This document shows, in pieces, positions 54,051 to 62,297 of a stretch of DNA of 64,000 bases. Source of the DNA: Aliarcobacter sp. (GTDB lineage: Bacteria > Campylobacterota > Campylobacteria > Campylobacterales > Arcobacteraceae); NCBI GenBank assembly GCA_028688995.1, contig JAQTXB010000007.1, forward strand, positions 62,001 to 126,000, written 5' to 3'. How positions within the stretch are numbered: the stretch's first letter is position 1; every line of letters begins with the position of its first letter. Below the pieces are notes generated by a model, which saw only the letters and a list, made by a program, of their open reading frames with translations, searched no databases and was not told the origin of the DNA. The translations under genes and the position numbers were made by a program.

Positions 54051-54256
54051 TATAATCAAAGCATATAATTTAATATATTTTATGTGTTTTGATATTTAAT
54101 TTAATAAATAGTTTTCAGTATATTTGTAATATAAAAATATTATGTTTATAGTGTATCTGCAATTCAAATAAAATACAAATATACTAGATTACCAATACAA
54201 AGCTATTATATTTCTAATTTAAATGTAATTGTAAAACATTACTTTTACATTTAAAA

Positions 54257-54865
54257 TTACCTAATCAGAGCCCCTCTTATTTGCTCATCAGTTGGCTTTA
54301 TATATCCCATTGTTGTACTTACATTTTTATGTCCAACAAATTGGGATATGATTTTTATATTTATTGATTTACTTCCCATTTCTGTAATTAATCCTTGTCT
54401 AAAGCTATGAGAAGAGAATTCTTCTCCTAATATCTCTTTAATGATTTTATTTACTTGTTGTATAAATACAATATTATTAATAGAAGTTTTTTTATTTTTA
54501 TCACTACCTTTTGAGATAATTTTATTATCATCAAGTTCATTTTTAAAATCAAATAGTTTTACAAGTTCTTTTTGAAAAGAGTTAGTTAGATATAGTTTTC
54601 TTTGAGTTGAAGTTTTTGAAATATCTATTTTTACATTTCCATCTTGAAGTAGATTTTTTATATCTTTTATTTTTAGTTCTTGAACTTCATTAAGTCTAAG
54701 ACCAGTAAAAAATAAAATAGTAAAAGTTCTAAGAAGATTTAATTTTGTATTCTCTCTTAATGTTTCATTTCCTCTTATAAATGACATCAATTTTTTATAT
54801 TCAACTTCTGTAATATTTTCTTTGATTCTTTTTATCTCTTTTTTTTCATCAACTTTTTTACTCAT
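54257..54865 (-). CDS. Tyrosine recombinase (catalytic-domain-only integrase)
   Basis: 202 residues with all active-site residues: Arg57 (FTGLRLNEV), Lys84/90 region (SKTSTQRKLYL), His153-x-x-Arg156 (SHSFRQGLI), His179 (FVGHKNVST) and Tyr188 (MGYIKPT). The usual N-terminal core-binding domain is nearly absent, so it is either a minimal recombinase or an N-terminally shortened integrase. It faces the small-gene cluster on its right and may mark the edge of an element. Confidence 0.85.
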   Translation of the reverse strand: MSKKVDEKKEIKRIKENITEVEYKKLMSFIRGNETLRENTKLNLLRTFTILFFTGLRLNEVQELKIKDIKNLLQDGNVKIDISKTSTQRKLYLTNSFQKELVKLFDFKNELDDNKIISKGSDKNKKTSINNIVFIQQVNKIIKEILGEEFSSHSFRQGLITEMGSKSINIKIISQFVGHKNVSTTMGYIKPTDEQIRGALIR

Positions 54866-54962
54866 TTTCTAAAACCTTATAATTTATTATAAATATTGAG
54901 CTTTTATAATGTTTTTAAAATCCTTTAAAACAAAAAAACTCTGTAAGTACCTAGAATTAGGT

Positions 54963-54995
54963 AAACCTAATAAATTGAAGTATTTTATTAGGTTT
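54963..54995. terminator. Hairpin between integrase and small-gene cluster
   Basis: AAACCTAATAAA / TTTATTAGGTTT, perfect 12-bp arms with a 9-nt loop, followed on the + strand by T-rich DNA. It sits just downstream of the 55017 gene. Confidence 0.6.
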
Positions 54996-55016
54996 TATTT
55001 TTATTAAAAATGAATT

Positions 55017-55400
55017 TTAAATTTTCATTATAAAAATGAATTTTTTAAAGTCTTCGAAATCTTTATTATTTAATAATGGATCTAAAATTAACCAACTATC
55101 CTCATAATCACCAAAAAATTCTTCAATCAATTCTTCCATTTTGTAATGAGTATATTTATATTCAGTTGTTTCTTTTATAATTAGAAGAAATAAATATAAA
55201 AATTGTTCAAAATCAATTTTTTCTTTTGCATTATTAAAATGTACAATAAGAGTTAAATTCTTTAACAAATTTTCATTATCTATTTTTTTAATCATATTTT
55301 TAATAATACTTTTTTCCAAAGGAAGTTTATTTATATTAAGATGATTAATTAAAATTTCTAATATGTAGCTTCTCAATTTATCTAATCTTTTACTTTTCAT
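55017..55400 (-). CDS. Hypothetical protein, 127 aa
   Basis: Acidic/helical soluble protein (for example EELIEEFFGDYEDSWLILDP). No family recognised. Its ATG abuts the stop of the preceding gene, so both are in one operon with the RNase H-like gene. Confidence 0.5.
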   Translation of the reverse strand: MKSKRLDKLRSYILEILINHLNINKLPLEKSIIKNMIKKIDNENLLKNLTLIVHFNNAKEKIDFEQFLYLFLLIIKETTEYKYTHYKMEELIEEFFGDYEDSWLILDPLLNNKDFEDFKKFIFIMKI

Positions 55401-55861
55401 TACATTACCTCTCTTTCTTCAATCTCAACCCAAATTTTAAAAATCAATGAATATGAAACTCCAAATTTATGATTTCTTTGCAAATAATCAGATATATCGC
55501 GGAAACTCATTTTTTCATTTTCTTTCAGTTCCTTTACTATCGACCAATAAGACAATAATTTTTGAGTTTTCAATTTAACTTGAGGTTTTTTATTTTTAAA
55601 TTTAATAACTTTTAATTTTGTGCTAGATAAAGAATTTATAAAATCATCAATTGAAATAATTAACGATGCTAACGTTAGAGTATCTTTATCAACATCTCTA
55701 TTATTTAGACTTTTCAGCTTATGAAAAGTATCACGTTGCCTATTTAAGACTTTCTTTTGTTGGGACGAATTGAGTTTTGCAAAGTGTTTTAACAATACTT
55801 TTTGATCATCTATTGGTTTTTTTGTAAGAAATTCTAATTCTTTTTCTTCATTTATTGTCAT
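55400..55861 (-). CDS. Hypothetical protein with C-terminal HTH-like segment
   Basis: About 153 residues from ATG 55861, behind AAAAGGAA. The N-terminus (MTINEEKELEFLTKKPIDDQ) is helical. The C-terminal part KMSFRDISDYLQRNHKFGVS followed by YSLIFKIWVEIE looks like a helix-turn-helix of the type seen in plasmid-borne proteins. Operon with its 3' neighbour. Confidence 0.55.
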   Translation of the reverse strand: MTINEEKELEFLTKKPIDDQKVLLKHFAKLNSSQQKKVLNRQRDTFHKLKSLNNRDVDKDTLTLASLIISIDDFINSLSSTKLKVIKFKNKKPQVKLKTQKLLSYWSIVKELKENEKMSFRDISDYLQRNHKFGVSYSLIFKIWVEIEEREVM

Positions 55862-55960
55862 TTTTTTCCTTTTTTGTAAATCTATATTTACATTCACAAT
55901 TTTTTAATTTTTAAGAAATTTAAAAAAATATGAATGCAAATTTTCAAACAAAAATTATTC

Positions 55961-56710
55961 TTACTTAACTAATAGAATTTCTTTTTTATTCTTCAAATAA
56001 TCCAAAATCTCTTTCAGAATGCCCGTAATAAATGTCTTTTTTGGTATTTGTTTAAAAGCTATATCATTTTTTATTCTTGGATTGATTTTTAGATAAAATT
56101 CATAGAATTTAAATTTTTCTAATTGATTTAAAGAATGGTAGATAAATCTAAAAATATCGTTATTTCTAATTTTCATTTCTCCCAAATCTTTCAATGAATA
56201 ATCATTTTGCAAATATAGTTTTATTACTCTTTTTTCATTTATGAATGAATCATCAAGATAAGTTAGAACTGAAAGTAAAATTTTCTCTGTTTTAAATGTT
56301 CTATAGTATTTAAAAAGTTGATTATCAGTTAGATTAAAATCAATTTTTTTTGTTAGTTTTCTTAAATTTGTACGTGCTATTTCATCAACATTTGATAAAA
56401 AATCTCTTGGCAACCAAAGGAACTGAAATGAAAAAAATTTATGACTCTTTTTGCAATATTCCTTAAGAGAAGTGGTGTTTAAACTTTGACAATCATAGAT
56501 AAATATCACATTCTTATATTTGTTTCTTATTGCAATTTTTATTGAAAAAATTAGAGCTATAAATTCTGCTTCAATGGAATTTACAGCTTCTAAATTTTTA
56601 CAATGGAATTTATTATCATATGTATCAAGAACTGTAATATTTGCAACTTTATTTTTATGACAAGTACTTGCATCACTTTGTAAAAATACAATATCTTTTT
56701 TTGATTTCAT
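55961..56710 (-). CDS. RNase H-like protein
   Basis: 249 residues. The N-terminal ~120 residues form a RNase HI fold with the four acidic positions: Asp13 (FLQSDAST), Glu47/49 (VNSIEAEFIALI), Asp73 (FIYDCQSLN) and Asp109 (SNVDEIAR). The C-terminal ~130 residues are unrecognised and helical. RNase HI-like modules of this kind remove RNA from hybrids; on mobile elements they can serve replication. No reverse transcriptase is present in the window. Head gene of a minus-strand set going toward the integrase. Confidence 0.7.
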   Translation of the reverse strand: MKSKKDIVFLQSDASTCHKNKVANITVLDTYDNKFHCKNLEAVNSIEAEFIALIFSIKIAIRNKYKNVIFIYDCQSLNTTSLKEYCKKSHKFFSFQFLWLPRDFLSNVDEIARTNLRKLTKKIDFNLTDNQLFKYYRTFKTEKILLSVLTYLDDSFINEKRVIKLYLQNDYSLKDLGEMKIRNNDIFRFIYHSLNQLEKFKFYEFYLKINPRIKNDIAFKQIPKKTFITGILKEILDYLKNKKEILLVK

Positions 56711-56766
56711 TTTTCAGTTTCCTTTTTTTAAACATTTGATTTTTGTTTTTAAAAAAACAAAAATAT

Positions 56767-56970
56767 TTAGTATTCTTCTTTCATTTCTCTAAATATTTGA
56801 GCATAAATTTCACTTGCAAATTCACTTTCATTTGAATAATTTCTTGCTTGATAAATCTCTATATTTTTCTCTTCAATGTCAAAGTTTTCATTCATAATTT
56901 TTAGAAACTTTTTTCTATTTTCTTCAGTAAAATAATTATCAAGTTCTATAATTGTTGTAGGGTATTGCAT
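56767..56970 (-). CDS. Hypothetical protein, 67 aa, paired with antitoxin-like gene
   Basis: Acidic helical protein (FTEENRKKFLKIMNENFDIE). Starts 1 bp after the Phd-like gene. It occupies the place of a toxin but is short and acidic and has no RelE/ParE or Doc features, so a toxin role is not supported. Confidence 0.45.
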   Translation of the reverse strand: MQYPTTIIELDNYFTEENRKKFLKIMNENFDIEEKNIEIYQARNYSNESEFASEIYAQIFREMKEEY

Positions 56971-56971
56971 A

Positions 56972-57181
56972 TTAATCCTTTTGTTTTTTATTTACTACTT
57001 TGTCATATAAGATTTTTAATTCTTCATACTCTTTTATAGGAAGAACTACAACATCATTTTGAAATGGTGTTGTAATGATTAATTTATCAACTTCTTTATT
57101 TATAACTCTATCTATAGACTCTTCTAAATTCTCTTCAAAGAAATTCATAGTTAGTTGTTCTGTTTTTAAATCATTTTGCAT
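56972..57181 (-). CDS. Phd/YefM-like antitoxin-type protein, 69 aa
   Basis: The pattern NFFEENLEESIDRVINKEVD, then KLIITTPFQNDVVVLPIKEY and EELKILYDKV mirrors Phd/YefM antitoxins (N-terminal DNA-binding fold, VVLxIKEYEEL). No toxin of a known family is adjacent, so it is an orphan or belongs to an unrecognised pair. Confidence 0.5.
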   Translation of the reverse strand: MQNDLKTEQLTMNFFEENLEESIDRVINKEVDKLIITTPFQNDVVVLPIKEYEELKILYDKVVNKKQKD

Positions 57182-57224
57182 AAGATATTTTCCTTTGTTA
57201 GTTTTTTTAGTTTTTTCTTTTGTA

Positions 57225-57500
57225 TTAATCTAAAAATTTCTTTTTACTATTTTTGGGAAAAGTATGTTTTTCATATATATCTGTAATTGTCATTCCTAGA
57301 TACATAGATATTATGCAATAAGCTATGTAGTAAAACACAATAAAATCATCTAGCTTATTACTAATCTCAACTTGCGAATAAAAAATTGGCATAATAAGAA
57401 CATAAACTAAACCACCAAGCAGTATTAATATTGCTAAGACAATTAATACTTTTCCCAACTCATAAAACTTTTCATTCATTGATTTATAAAATTCATACAT
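57225..57500 (-). CDS. Small membrane protein, 91 aa
   Basis: Two hydrophobic helices (VLIVLAILILLGGLVYVLIM and FIVFYYIAYCIISMYLGMTI) and a basic tail. Unrecognised. AGGAAG precedes the ATG. Part of a run of small minus-strand island genes. Confidence 0.5.
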   Translation of the reverse strand: MYEFYKSMNEKFYELGKVLIVLAILILLGGLVYVLIMPIFYSQVEISNKLDDFIVFYYIAYCIISMYLGMTITDIYEKHTFPKNSKKKFLD

Positions 57501-57543
57501 AGTAAACTTCCTTTATTGTTTTTATTAAATTAATATCTATTTT

Positions 57544-57888
57544 CTATTTCAAACTACATCTTGAAATTTTATAAATATCAACACCATTTGTTAAAAAGTT
57601 TTCTCTATTCTCATCAAACTTAAATCCATTAGATAAGGAAACTACTTTTGAAGAGCATACAAGTTCAGCATTTGAGTTAAATGCTTTTATTAGTTCTTCT
57701 TTTTCACTTTTATCTTTTTGTTGTAAGAAAAAAATAAAAGACAGACTTAAAGCTGCAAAGCTAATTCGTATTAAAATTGAGTGAAACAATCTTTTTTCTC
57801 TTAGCTCTTTTTTTAACTTTAATTTTTCATTTTTTAAATCTACATTTACTTGATTATCTTCTAGGTTATTGTTTATAGAATTATCCAT
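57544..57888 (-). CDS. Single-TM protein, 114 aa (paralogue of the pseudogene at 57936-58190)
   Basis: A charged cytoplasmic coiled region (VDLKNEKLKLKKELREKRLF), one membrane helix (ILIRISFAALSLSFIFFLQQ) and a periplasmic tail with FNSNAELVCSSKVVSLSNGF and ISRCSLK. The tail pattern FNS..C..VS..GFKF is repeated in the upstream pseudogene. Function unknown. Confidence 0.5.
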   Translation of the reverse strand: MDNSINNNLEDNQVNVDLKNEKLKLKKELREKRLFHSILIRISFAALSLSFIFFLQQKDKSEKEELIKAFNSNAELVCSSKVVSLSNGFKFDENRENFLTNGVDIYKISRCSLK

Positions 57889-57935
57889 ATATAAATCCTT
57901 TCTATTTTAATTTTCATATATAAATTTATTAAAAA

Positions 57936-58190
57936 CTATTTTTCATAGTTTCTACAATGATCTATTATTAAAACAATAGATTTATCTTCATTCACAAATG
58001 AGTTATCATTTTTATTGAATTTAAATCCTAAATCTTTTGAAACAAGATTATCTTTACAGATAATTGTTTTTCCAGAATTAAATAAATCAATAACTTTTTT
58101 ATTATTTGATTAAGTAATATAGAACCAAACAATAAAACCAATTACAACAACTAAAATCCCTAAAGATTTTTTACTTTTAGAATTTTCCAT
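57936..58190 (-). pseudogene. Single-TM protein gene with an in-frame TAA
   Basis: Frame starting MENSKSKKSLGILVVVIGFI has a single TAA at 58112-58110 after 26 codons, then continues cleanly for 57 more codons (SNNKKVIDLFNSGKTIICKD, then SKDLGFKFNKND) to a final TAG. The downstream part matches the C-terminal tail of the neighbouring 114-aa protein. One substitution would restore it, so the inactivation looks recent. Confidence 0.65.
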
Positions 58191-58224
58191 TTTTTCTCCT
58201 TTAAAATCTAAAATACTTTCATAA

Positions 58225-58335
58225 TTATCTATATTAGATAAATATAATGCAATTATAATCTAAAACAGAATAATTTGTCAATAAATTTTTAACTATAATA
58301 GATTAATATAAATAAATATTTATCTATATTAGTTA
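58225..58335. promoter_or_regulatory. TATCTATA-type operators upstream of 58190(-) and 58564(+)
   Basis: Perfect 17-mer TTATCTATATTAGATAA at 58225-58241 and an imperfect copy TTATCTATATTAGTTA at 58320-58335, with a degenerate one (CTATAATAGATTA) between. The same 17-mer occurs at 60736-60752. The remaining 58336-58563 DNA shows no gene. Confidence 0.6.
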
Positions 58336-58563
58336 TATTATTGAATAAAAGTATTATAAGTAGAAGAAAAAAGAGATTAGTATGAATTATTGAATGTACT
58401 AATTATTGTTTGATTATAAGTTAAAAATATTACTTTTTAGAAAAGTAAATTGTCAAATAGTTATTTTTTTCTTTAAATTCCTAAAAAAGAGTCATTTATG
58501 AGTCATTAATTATATTAAAATAAAAAGATTTAATTATTTAATAATGAAAAAGGGGAAATATAG

Positions 58564-58833
58564 ATGAAAAATATTTTAAAGATTGGATCTGGAATAGCTT
58601 TAGGGATAATTTTATTTACTGGTTGTGGAGGACCAGATGATAAAGTTGTAAAAAGTATTGCATCACAATATAGAATTAAATCAGCTACAGAATCTGATGT
58701 AAAAATTGTTAAATCATATGAAGCTCAAGGTAAAACAGTTTTTATATTGGAAATAAAAGGAAGCATTTGTGAAATGCCAATGATTGAGATTGATAAACAA
58801 TGGTCTGCAACGGGAATAAGTTGTAGAGGATAA
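58564..58833 (+). CDS. Small lipoprotein, 89 aa
   Basis: Signal peptide with lipobox LFTGCGGPDD (lipidated Cys ~21). The mature part is short with KSATESDVKIVKSYEAQGKT and a likely disulfide pair (SICEMP, GISCRG). Unknown family. AAAAGGGGAAATATAG precedes the ATG. First of three plus-strand envelope genes. Confidence 0.65.
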   Translation: MKNILKIGSGIALGIILFTGCGGPDDKVVKSIASQYRIKSATESDVKIVKSYEAQGKTVFILEIKGSICEMPMIEIDKQWSATGISCRG

Positions 58834-58860
58834 ATATTAAAATTATAAAAGGAAGAAATT

Positions 58861-59073
58861 ATGATGCCAGGTGGATTTGAATGGTTATTACTAATGGGAA
58901 TAGTATTAGGATTTTTTGCTCTATTTATTTATGCTTTAGTAGACATACTTAAAAGTGAATTTGAAAATAGTATCAATAAAGTAATTTGGTTATTGTTAAT
59001 TATATTTATGGGTCCAATTGGAGTTGTTTTATATTTAATAATTGGGAAAAAACAAAAAGTTAAAAAAGTATGA
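58861..59073 (+). CDS. PLDc_N-type two-helix membrane protein
   Basis: 70 residues, two membrane helices with the phospholipase-D-nuclease N-terminal motif (ALVDILKSEFENSINKVIWL, then IIFMGPIGVVLYLIIGKK). The same module occurs in cardiolipin-synthase N-termini and bacteriocin immunity-type proteins; alone it is of unknown role. GGAAGAAATT precedes the ATG. Its stop overlaps the next start (ATGA). Confidence 0.7.
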   Translation: MMPGGFEWLLLMGIVLGFFALFIYALVDILKSEFENSINKVIWLLLIIFMGPIGVVLYLIIGKKQKVKKV

Positions 59074-60146
59074 AAATGAAAAAGTTTTTTATAAATGCAA
59101 TTATTTTAATTGCAGTAGCATTAAGTACAACTGGGTGTGTTCAAACATTAGATAATGGAGTTCAAATTCCAGGAAGTAGTAAAGTAGAAGAAAATAAAGC
59201 TACTAAACTTTATTATAAAGATACTAATAATGAAGTTATTAGAGAAAACATGAGAAATCTTGCTGATTTATTAAATAATAATGAAATAAGACCTACTAAT
59301 TGGCAATCAACAACTAGTACTTCGGATGCAAGCTTTTATGACACAATTAACTTAAAGAGAAATCCAAACACTGATAATAAAAAAGTTGATTTAAAATTCA
59401 CTGTTGATGAATCAACAAACACTATTGTTGCAAATAAAAAATATACTTCAAGAAATGAAGCTTATTTAGATTTATGGAACATTAGAGAATTTTTATTTGA
59501 CAAAGCTTATAATCATACAGAAGTTGGTGATAAAATTGGAACGTCATTTCAAATCTTTCCAGATGAGTATGCGCTAGACAAAGGTGAATTGAGAATTTTC
59601 ACTAAAAGAGAAGTTGTAAGAAGAATTTATGCAGAAAAAGTAGAAGACGCGTTTAAAAAAGCAGGTTATACAGTAGTTAATAAACCTGAAGATGCCGATA
59701 TGACAGTTTATTTCCAAAACACGAGAGATTACTTCAAAAGTGAAGTTAATCAAATGAAAAAAGATGGAAAAACTATTGAGTTAGGTGTGTTAAATGCTGA
59801 CACTTCAGTTAATCAAATAAATAAAATGGGTACTGCAATGAATGCATCAGCATTAGCAGGTAGTTCAAGTGGTACTGCTGTAGGTGTTGGACTTGGAGTA
59901 GGATTAGCAGCTTCTGCTATTAGTTTCCTTGAAGATAATAATTTCATTTTATCTACATTGAAAATTACAGATGTAAAAAATAATAAATCTTATTTATATA
60001 GTTTTACATTTACAGCTATTCAAAATAAAAATCCAATTACAAGAAGTAGACATTACATTATGCATAGTAGTGATTTTTTCTTACCTCAGTTAAGAATAAT
60101 CAATGAAGATGGTTTTGAATCAAAATTATTAAGACCTATAAAATAA
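59070..60146 (+). CDS. Lipoprotein with glycine-rich segment (TraT-like in parts)
   Basis: 358 residues. The lipobox is ALSTTGCVQT (Cys ~23). The middle part AFKKAGYTVVNKPEDADMTV, then a glycine-rich hydrophobic stretch SGTAVGVGLGVGLAASAISF, recalls surface-exclusion lipoprotein TraT, which combines a '...AGY.vv..pe.Ad' block with a glycine-rich insert. The N-terminal ~170 residues have no match that I recognise. If TraT-like, it would point to a conjugative origin (tentative). Last gene of the trio. Confidence 0.55.
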   Translation: MKMKKFFINAIILIAVALSTTGCVQTLDNGVQIPGSSKVEENKATKLYYKDTNNEVIRENMRNLADLLNNNEIRPTNWQSTTSTSDASFYDTINLKRNPNTDNKKVDLKFTVDESTNTIVANKKYTSRNEAYLDLWNIREFLFDKAYNHTEVGDKIGTSFQIFPDEYALDKGELRIFTKREVVRRIYAEKVEDAFKKAGYTVVNKPEDADMTVYFQNTRDYFKSEVNQMKKDGKTIELGVLNADTSVNQINKMGTAMNASALAGSSSGTAVGVGLGVGLAASAISFLEDNNFILSTLKITDVKNNKSYLYSFTFTAIQNKNPITRSRHYIMHSSDFFLPQLRIINEDGFESKLLRPIK

Positions 60147-60186
60147 ACCTCATGAGGTTTTTAACATCAGCTTTTTAGCTGATGTT
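60145..60186 (+). terminator. Tandem hairpins ending the lipoprotein operon
   Basis: AAACCTCATGAGGTTT (60145-60160), then AACATCAGCT / AGCTGATGTT (60163-60186) with a TTTT loop and a T run. Confidence 0.8.
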
Positions 60187-60189
60187 TTT

Positions 60190-60456
60190 TTATTCTTGTT
60201 TTATTGCTTGAATTATTTGTTCAGTTAATCCTCCAACATTTATTCCTCTTGCAGCTTGTTTGAACATTGTTGCTTTATAATCATCAAACTTATCTGTTGA
60301 AATACATTTATTTACGCTTGGAATTTCTCCCGCTCTACACTCTCTAAAACTAATATCTTTTAAGTCATTAACTGTGATTCCTTGACAGTCATCCCAGTTT
60401 TAGTCTAATTCTTCTTTTAATGCCTCTGCAAATATTTTTGTAGTTGCTTCTAATTT
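60190..60456 (-). pseudogene. Decayed gene with in-frame TAA and no start
   Basis: A frame of ~85 codons ending GGLTEQIIQAIKQE then TAA, interrupted by TAA at 60402-60400 and closed upstream by another stop, with no initiation codon. The part behind the stop (NWDDCQGITVNDLKDISFRE, IPSVNKCISTDKFDDYKATM) has coding-like composition and three Cys. No family recognised. Confidence 0.55.
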
Positions 60457-60459
60457 TTA

Positions 60460-60711
60460 TCAACTCCTATATAAATGCAATCCACAATGATTACAAATAT
60501 GAACTCTATAAGAGCTATTTGGACCATATTGTCCCCAGTTTCTAATTGATTTTGAACCACAATTAAAACATTTAATTCCATTTCCTGTAAAACAATGCGG
60601 ATTATCTTTTATATACTCATCTAAAGTTGGAATATCTAGATATGAACGATATTTTTTTGAAATAAAAAACAATATTACAAAAATTGTTAGTAAGGCCATT
60701 AAACTATCCAT
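60460..60711 (-). CDS. Membrane-anchored zinc-ribbon protein, 83 aa
   Basis: One N-terminal membrane helix (SLMALLTIFVILFFISKK), then a four-cysteine zinc ribbon (IKCFNCGSKSIRNWGQYG, VHICNHCGLHLYRS). Unknown role. AAGGATT precedes the ATG, and TATCTATA-type operators lie directly upstream. Confidence 0.65.
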   Translation of the reverse strand: MDSLMALLTIFVILFFISKKYRSYLDIPTLDEYIKDNPHCFTGNGIKCFNCGSKSIRNWGQYGPNSSYRVHICNHCGLHLYRS

Positions 60712-60735
60712 TTTAAATCCTTTTTATTTAATTAT

Positions 60736-60895
60736 TTATCTATATTAGATAATATTTAAAGTATTATAATCTATTATAAATATATTTGTCAATATTAACT
60801 ATACTATTTTAGATAAATATATTAATATTTTATATCTATAATAGATATTTTAAGAAGATTTATAAATTAAAACTAAAATTTACCTAATATAGATA
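60736..60895. promoter_or_regulatory. TATCTATA-type operator cluster between 60711(-) and 60944(+)
   Basis: Perfect palindromes TTATCTATATTAGATAA (60736-60752) and ATATCTATAATAGATAT (60832-60848), plus half-type CTAATATAGATA (60884-60895) beside the -10 box TATAAT (60904-60909) of the Cro-like gene. Degenerate copies lie near 60762 and 60800. Consensus TATCTATAwTAGATA. Confidence 0.65.
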
Positions 60896-60943
60896 TCCTA
60901 TGTTATAATTACTTCTAATATAAGACTAATAGGTAATTTTTAA

Positions 60944-61183
60944 ATGACTAAAGAAGAGTTTAATACAAGATTAAAAGAATTAAATATATCAATAAAAGAT
61001 TTTTCGCAAATTGCAGATATTCCATATTCAACAATTAATAACTGGGGATTCACAAAAGATGATAAAACAATACCTGTTCCAAAATGGGTTGTTCCATTTT
61101 TAAATCATTTTGAAAAATCAAGAAAATATGATTATTTAATAAATGAAGTTTCTAAAGCTGTAAAAACTTTAGAGAAAAAATAA
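60944..61183 (+). CDS. Cro-like HTH regulator, 79 aa
   Basis: Small DNA-binding protein: KEEFNTRLKELNISIKDFSQ, then IADIPYSTINNWGFTKDDKT, a helix-turn-helix with a typical Ser-Thr-Ile-x-x-Trp recognition helix, and a short coiled C-terminus. Its promoter carries the TATCTATA operators that also flank four other island genes, so it is the natural candidate for their repressor (inference). TAGGTAATTTTTAA precedes the ATG. Confidence 0.75.
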   Translation: MTKEEFNTRLKELNISIKDFSQIADIPYSTINNWGFTKDDKTIPVPKWVVPFLNHFEKSRKYDYLINEVSKAVKTLEKK

Positions 61184-61224
61184 ATTTAATAAATATAATA
61201 AATTTAAATAAAAAGGATAATTTA

Positions 61225-61325
61225 TGACAATAACTACTTTTATTGCAGGTTTTATTTTAGCTTTTCCTTTAATTTTTGGACTTATTGGAATTGCAATATT
61301 TTCAGCTAAGAAAAGAGAGAATTAA
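61225..61325 (+). CDS. Possible tiny single-TM protein (~33 aa)
   Basis: Behind AAAAAGGATAATTT an ATG opens a hydrophobic peptide (MTITTFIAGFILAFPLIFGL) ending SAKKREN, with the composition of a small membrane protein. By coordinates the start and stop are not a whole number of codons apart, so either a T run near 61251 was misread by me or the gene carries a frameshift. Confidence 0.3.
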
Positions 61326-61367
61326 AGAGTTAGAATATATAATATTTTAAAATCTAATTTTAATTTT

Positions 61368-62285
61368 TCAAGCTAAATAATGTTGTGTAATAGAAGCACG
61401 ATTATGCTTCATTTCATAACTTACTTCTTGCAAACACTCTTCGTATGAATATCTGGCTTTGCCATATTCAAACATTCTTCTTTTTGCAAAGTTCCATCTT
61501 AAACCATGTGATGATTCTGGATTCTCATTTGAAAGAAAGCTAGCTTGTTTTAAATCATTATAGTAAGCTTGTCTATTTATTTTAAATACTTTAAATTCTT
61601 CTAAATGATTTTCTAATTTTTTATATGTATCTAGACTGATTAAAACATCACCAACTTTTCCACCTTTTTCTTTTGTAACAAGTATTCCAACTTCTTTTTG
61701 TGTAATAAAATCAATTTTTCTTCCTTTTATTTGTTCATATCTTATTAAAGCTATTCCTTCAATTCTTGCTCCTCCTTCAAGTTGAATAGAAGCAGCTAAT
61801 TGATGTAAAGAATCTTTTAAATTAGAGATTAAAAGTTCAGGATTTGAATAAGTTCTATTGTGGTAATTATTAGCAACTAATTTAAAATCTCTAGCATTAT
61901 CTAAAATAGTTTGTCTAATTGAGAAATCATATTCTCTTTCATGTTTACTGATATTCTTTGAAAATTTTGTTAGAGCAATTTCTAATTTTCCTAAAGATGC
62001 AGATATTTTTTCTAAATATTGTTTTGAGGGATAATATTCTACTTTGTATTCCATGTAAGCCAAAATATGTTCAGATTCAATTTTTTCAAAATCTTTTATG
62101 TTCCAGTGTTCTAAAAGATAGTTAAAAAAATTGTTCCAAATATTTCTATAAGATTCCATTGTTTTATAACTTGCAACTTTTTGATAGTGTACATGATTTG
62201 GATTTATTCTATCTTCTTTTTTTGCACCAGATTCAAAGATTTGTTTAACTAATAATGAGCTTTGATAATATACACTTCCACGCAT
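61368..62285 (-). CDS. Tyrosine recombinase / site-specific integrase
   Basis: 305 residues. The N-terminal core-binding domain (~35-120: SYRNIWNNFFNYLLEHWNIK) precedes a catalytic domain with Arg174 (EGGARIEGIALI), the Lys beta-hairpin (TKEKGGKVG), His260-x-x-Arg263 (SSHGLRWNFAKRR), His294 (MKHNRASIT) and the nucleophile Tyr303 (QHYLA) only two residues from the C-terminus. The extreme C-terminal Tyr and the KHNRxSIT motif are unlike classical phage integrases. Independent of the recombinase at 54257. Confidence 0.8.
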   Translation of the reverse strand: MRGSVYYQSSLLVKQIFESGAKKEDRINPNHVHYQKVASYKTMESYRNIWNNFFNYLLEHWNIKDFEKIESEHILAYMEYKVEYYPSKQYLEKISASLGKLEIALTKFSKNISKHEREYDFSIRQTILDNARDFKLVANNYHNRTYSNPELLISNLKDSLHQLAASIQLEGGARIEGIALIRYEQIKGRKIDFITQKEVGILVTKEKGGKVGDVLISLDTYKKLENHLEEFKVFKINRQAYYNDLKQASFLSNENPESSHGLRWNFAKRRMFEYGKARYSYEECLQEVSYEMKHNRASITQHYLA

Positions 62286-62297
62286 ATTTTAATACTT

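Noticed and set aside
56767..57181. Classical Phd-Doc or RelBE toxin-antitoxin pair
   Set aside because: The antitoxin-like half is plausible, but the 67-aa partner is acidic and lacks any toxin motif.
57936..58190. Stop-codon reassignment explaining the in-frame TAA codons
   Set aside because: TAA is the normal terminator of nearly all intact genes in the window, so recoding is not supported.
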